64,000 nt of DNA from Methylobacterium durans (lineage in GTDB: Bacteria > Pseudomonadota > Alphaproteobacteria > Rhizobiales > Beijerinckiaceae): the NCBI RefSeq assembly GCF_003173715.1, contig NZ_CP029550.1, forward strand, positions 6,464,001-6,528,000. The letters run 5' to 3'. The translations under genes were made by a program, and so were the position numbers. Shown here piece after piece: positions 61,861 through 64,000 of the stretch (positions are counted from its first letter, which is position 1; every line of letters starts with the position of its first letter). Below the pieces are notes generated by a model. The model searched no databases. It saw only the letters and a program-made list of their open reading frames with translations, and was not told where the DNA came from.

Positions 61861-62291
61861 CTACTGGAACGAGCATGCGCCCCACGCATATCCCGCCTTG
61901 TCCATTGGGGCATGCCGCAGCGGACACTGCGGACGAGGTAGAAACAGGCATCCGCTAGGGTTCCTTCTGTCCAACGAAAGCACCGATCTGCGAGCACCAG
62001 CCCAGCGGACATCGATGTGAGCCATCGGTCGGACCGACGAGCCTTTTGCCGGCCGACCCGGCTTCATCGGCAGCGAGGCCTCTGCGTGCGCGATAGCGCC
62101 TGGATCTGGCTCGTCTCATCGACCGAGAGCACCACGGCATGGGCCGGCGGATCGACGTAGAGGCCGACCACATCGCGTAGCTTAGCGGCGAAGGCCGGAT
62201 CGTTCGACAGCTTGAAGGTGCGCACCCGGTGTGGCTGCAGGCCGTGGCCGCGCCAGATGCGCCGCGCGGACGAGATGGCGATGCCGGCCAC
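61861..62291 (-). pseudogene. IS630-family transposase remnant
   Basis: The clearest piece, 62064-62291, reads [56 protein letters not shown], which is the IS630 catalytic start (Asp-Glu in [11 protein letters not shown]). Downstream pieces in other frames ([11 protein letters not shown], then MAHIDVR) suggest decayed continuation with frameshifts. Start and end of the element are lost, and an IS3 end abuts it at 62288. The IS630 remnant and the second repeat account for most of 61663-62290. Confidence 0.75.
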
Positions 62292-62385
62292 CTGCGCCCG
62301 TCAGTTTCCAGATCTGGCCTTCCGGCTACCCATGGCCACTACCATGCAGTAGCCTCGCAACTGGCTCTGTCCAAAATACCGGTCA
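62288..62385 (+). mobile_element. Fragment of an IS3-family element end
   Basis: About 100 bases match the orfB 3' end and terminal repeat of the element at 11009-11413 (CTGGCCTTCCG, CTACCATGCAGTAGCCTCGC, CAACTGGCTC, GTCCAAAAT, CCGGTCA). A base is missing in the coding part relative to the other copy. It lies directly upstream of the phosphodiesterase gene. Confidence 0.75.
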
Positions 62386-62408
62386 CGGCAGTGTCGAGGA
62401 GGCGAGTC

Positions 62409-63416
62409 ATGAGAGTGCGGCTGACTGCTCTCTTGAGTGCTCTTCCCCTCGTGTTGCTCGGAACGACAGCGGAGCTTCCGGCGCAGCAGCAGGATCGGGT
62501 GGCGCGGAGAGTGATCGTCTTCGTGTGGGACGGACTGCGAGCCGACGATCTCACGCCGGAAGTTACACCGAACTATTTCGCGCTCGTTCGATCCGGGACC
62601 GTGTTTGAGAACCACCATTCCGTCTATCCGACATTCACGATGATGAACTCCGCTTCCATCGCCACCGGTGCTTATCCGGGCGTGCATGGGTTCTATGGCA
62701 ACGTGGTCTATGCGCCCTTCGCCAAGGGAAAGAATGCCAAGGCGGCTGAGATCGATTTTTCGGCGCCGGCCTTCATCGAGGATTTCGGTGTCGTCGAAGC
62801 GGTGCGCGACGCCTATCAGGGCAAGCTCACGCTTGTTCCCACCATGCTCCAGGCGGCACAAGCCAAGGGGCTGACGACGGCGGCGATCGGCAAGTTCGGA
62901 GCTGCATTCATCCAGGACTACACGCGTGGTGGAATCATCCTTGATGAAGATGCTGCAATACCACTTTCTTTCGCCAAAGAGCTGCAACAGGCCGGCTACC
63001 CGCTTCCGCAGAACAGCCGCAACGCCTACGAAGCAAGTGCTCTGACACTTACTCCAGATAACGGCAATCCAACTGCCCCGATTCCCATTCAGCGCCTCAA
63101 TGACGGGCAAACCAGCAACCCGCTCGACCGCGCCGGCGCACTTTCCCGACGAGGTTTTGCTTACCTGACCGACGTGTTTGTCGATTATATCCTTCCCAAC
63201 AAGAAGCCCGATCTGGCAATCTTCTGGTCGCGGGAGCCCGACGCGACCAGCCACGCCTATGGACCCGGCACCTACAATTCCATTGATGCAACCAAGATGA
63301 ATGATGAGATCTTAGGCAGAGTCATCAGAAAGCTCCGCCAGCTCGGCTGGGAGGCGTCCACGGACATCATCATCACCCAAGATCACAATCATAGTACGGT
63401 GTCGGGCGACATTTGA
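62409..63416 (+). pseudogene. Alkaline-phosphatase-superfamily phosphodiesterase, truncated by an IS3 derivative
   Basis: GAGGAGG precedes ATG 62409. A signal peptide (RLTALLSALPLVLLGTTAEL) leads to a nucleotide pyrophosphatase/phosphodiesterase-type domain. The first metal Asp is in VFVWDGLRADD, the nucleophile Thr in VYPTFTMMNSASIATGAYPG, and the second-site DHNH in ITQDHNHSTVSGD. The stop TGA at 63414-63416 is the first three bases of the inserted element, so the C-terminal portion, including the last metal-binding His, is lost. About 335 residues remain of perhaps 430 or more. Probably inactive. Confidence 0.85.
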
Positions 63417-63852
63417 TCGGCCCCCCCGGGGTGGTCCGGGCTGAAAGTTAGTGCAGGGTTGGCGTTTTCTCTACGAGGTGCTTGTTGGGTTGGGCGAGCA
63501 CAGCTTTCCAAGCGGGCGAGGCTGGCACGAACACCTCTGGGGCTGGCGGCCGATAGCCCAACGCACCGTGGGGTCTGATGGTGTTGTAATGGCGTCGCCA
63601 GTCCTCGATCATGATCTGCGCCTCCTTGAGCGTGTAGAAGAGCTCGCCGTCCAAGAGTTCGTCGTACGTCACCTCGCTCACGCCGATCGCGCGGATCGCC
63701 TCCGCTACGCTGTGACCTTGGCCGACCAGCACGTCCGCCTGCCGCAGCTTGGCAACGATCTCCTCAGGCTTGGGTCGCTTCCTCGACATCGATCCGTCCT
63801 CCGGGCTGAAAAGCCATACCAAAGGGCGGACCACTCCGGTGGGGGCGGATCA
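63414..63852 (-). mobile_element. Internally deleted IS3-family element (439 bp)
   Basis: Ends TGATCGGCCCCCCCGGGGTG (63414) and the complement of TGATCCGCCCCCACCGGAGT (63852) are inverted repeats continuing through GGTCCG. Only a short fused transposase remnant lies inside. The flanking sequences belong to two different broken genes and show no target duplication. Confidence 0.82.
63448..63789 (-). pseudogene. IS3-family transposase remnant (in-frame orfA-orfB fusion)
   Basis: A 113-residue frame starting SRKRPKPEEIVAKLRQADVL ... AIGVSEVTY, the OrfA HTH start. It is joined directly to DELLDGELFYTLKEAQIMIE ... HYNTIRPHGALGYRPPAPEV, the OrfB end. The catalytic DDE core is missing. The junction is at nearly the same place as in the remnant at 11042-11352, but here it stays in frame. 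Confidence 0.8.
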
Positions 63853-63905
63853 ATCGAGCGGATACGATCGCCGGCGATCCCAACGGTATCGGTCGTGTCG
63901 GTCAT
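63853..63905 (-). pseudogene. gapR: GapR (DUF2312) gene, first 17 codons only
   Basis: A strong AAGGAG site precedes ATG 63905. The 17 codons read TDTTDTVGIAGDRIRS after Met, the conserved opening of GapR/DUF2312 nucleoid proteins, which normally continue with a coiled coil starting IERIERLEEEK. The IS3 derivative begins two bases into the next codon, so the rest is lost. GapR binds overtwisted AT-rich DNA; a full copy presumably exists elsewhere in the genome. Confidence 0.65.
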
Positions 63906-64000
63906 GGTTGCTCCTTCCTCAATCTGGATGGGCAACCTCGCCGAGGAGGGTAAGCGGGACGTTAAGGCATAGAGCCGGCCGCTCTTGAGAATGCGTCCCT

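Noticed and set aside
57143..61865. A composite transposon bounded by the inverted palindromic repeats
   Set aside because: No transposase or integrase lies between the repeats, so only a repeat pair can be supported.
1..64000. tRNA, rRNA, CRISPR arrays, phage structural genes or replication origins
   Set aside because: None was seen on reading; a tRNA or structured-RNA scan would be needed to exclude small ones.

Overview
The window looks like a GC-rich accessory region from a Methylobacterium-type alphaproteobacterium. That reading rests on a MucR/Ros regulator, NepR and EcfG general-stress proteins, DUF6894-type small proteins, HWE-family sensor kinases with a bacteriophytochrome, and many small secreted proteins of unknown function. 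I see no replication, conjugation, rRNA or tRNA genes and no CRISPR array, so I cannot say whether it is chromosomal or plasmid-borne. At least eight insertion sequences or remnants (IS3-like, IS1182, IS110, IS21, IS5, IS630) break it into blocks.

Layout. 1-5 kb: a RecD2-like helicase, small hypothetical genes and a zinc-ligand-poor MucR protein. 5-11 kb: a PAS hybrid kinase, an HWE kinase fused to a ParD-like ribbon-helix-helix domain, two His/aromatic-rich secreted proteins, a NepR-like small protein and an internally deleted IS3 element. 11.6-15.2 kb: MgtC-like protein, OprP-type porin and an IS1182 element. 15.5-28.8 kb: a complete sulfoacetate catabolic locus. 29-32.8 kb: small secreted proteins, a catalase-related peroxidase and an IS110 element. 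33-44 kb: 3-hydroxybutyrate dehydrogenase, patatin, MFS and cupin genes, then a run of small secreted proteins and RlpA. 44.3-46.7 kb: IS21. 47-55.6 kb: two-component genes, including a frameshifted bacteriophytochrome. 56-64 kb: IS5, a NepR-EcfG fusion sigma factor, a LOV hybrid kinase, IS630 and IS3 debris, a truncated phosphodiesterase and the first 17 codons of a gapR gene.

How the genes work together. In the sulfur locus, SauU would import sulfoacetate and a two-subunit ADP-forming type CoA ligase would activate it. SauS would reduce sulfoacetyl-CoA to sulfoacetaldehyde, which Xsc splits with phosphate to acetyl phosphate and sulfite. Pta would make acetyl-CoA, SorAB would oxidise sulfite in the periplasm, and a YeiH-type carrier could export the anion. 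LysR and IclR regulators sit divergently next to the genes they probably control. The second theme is environmental sensing: LOV, phytochrome and several PAS kinases lie near general-stress components, and four sites resembling EcfG promoters precede small secreted proteins and the sigma factor itself.

The observations I rank highest are the RHH-HWE kinase fusion, the NepR-EcfG fusion with nearby EcfG-like promoters, the sulfoacetate locus with an ADP-forming type ligase, the one-base frameshift in the phytochrome, and two IS3 derivatives with nearly the same internal deletion. All functions are inferred from reading the sequence; no database search was possible.
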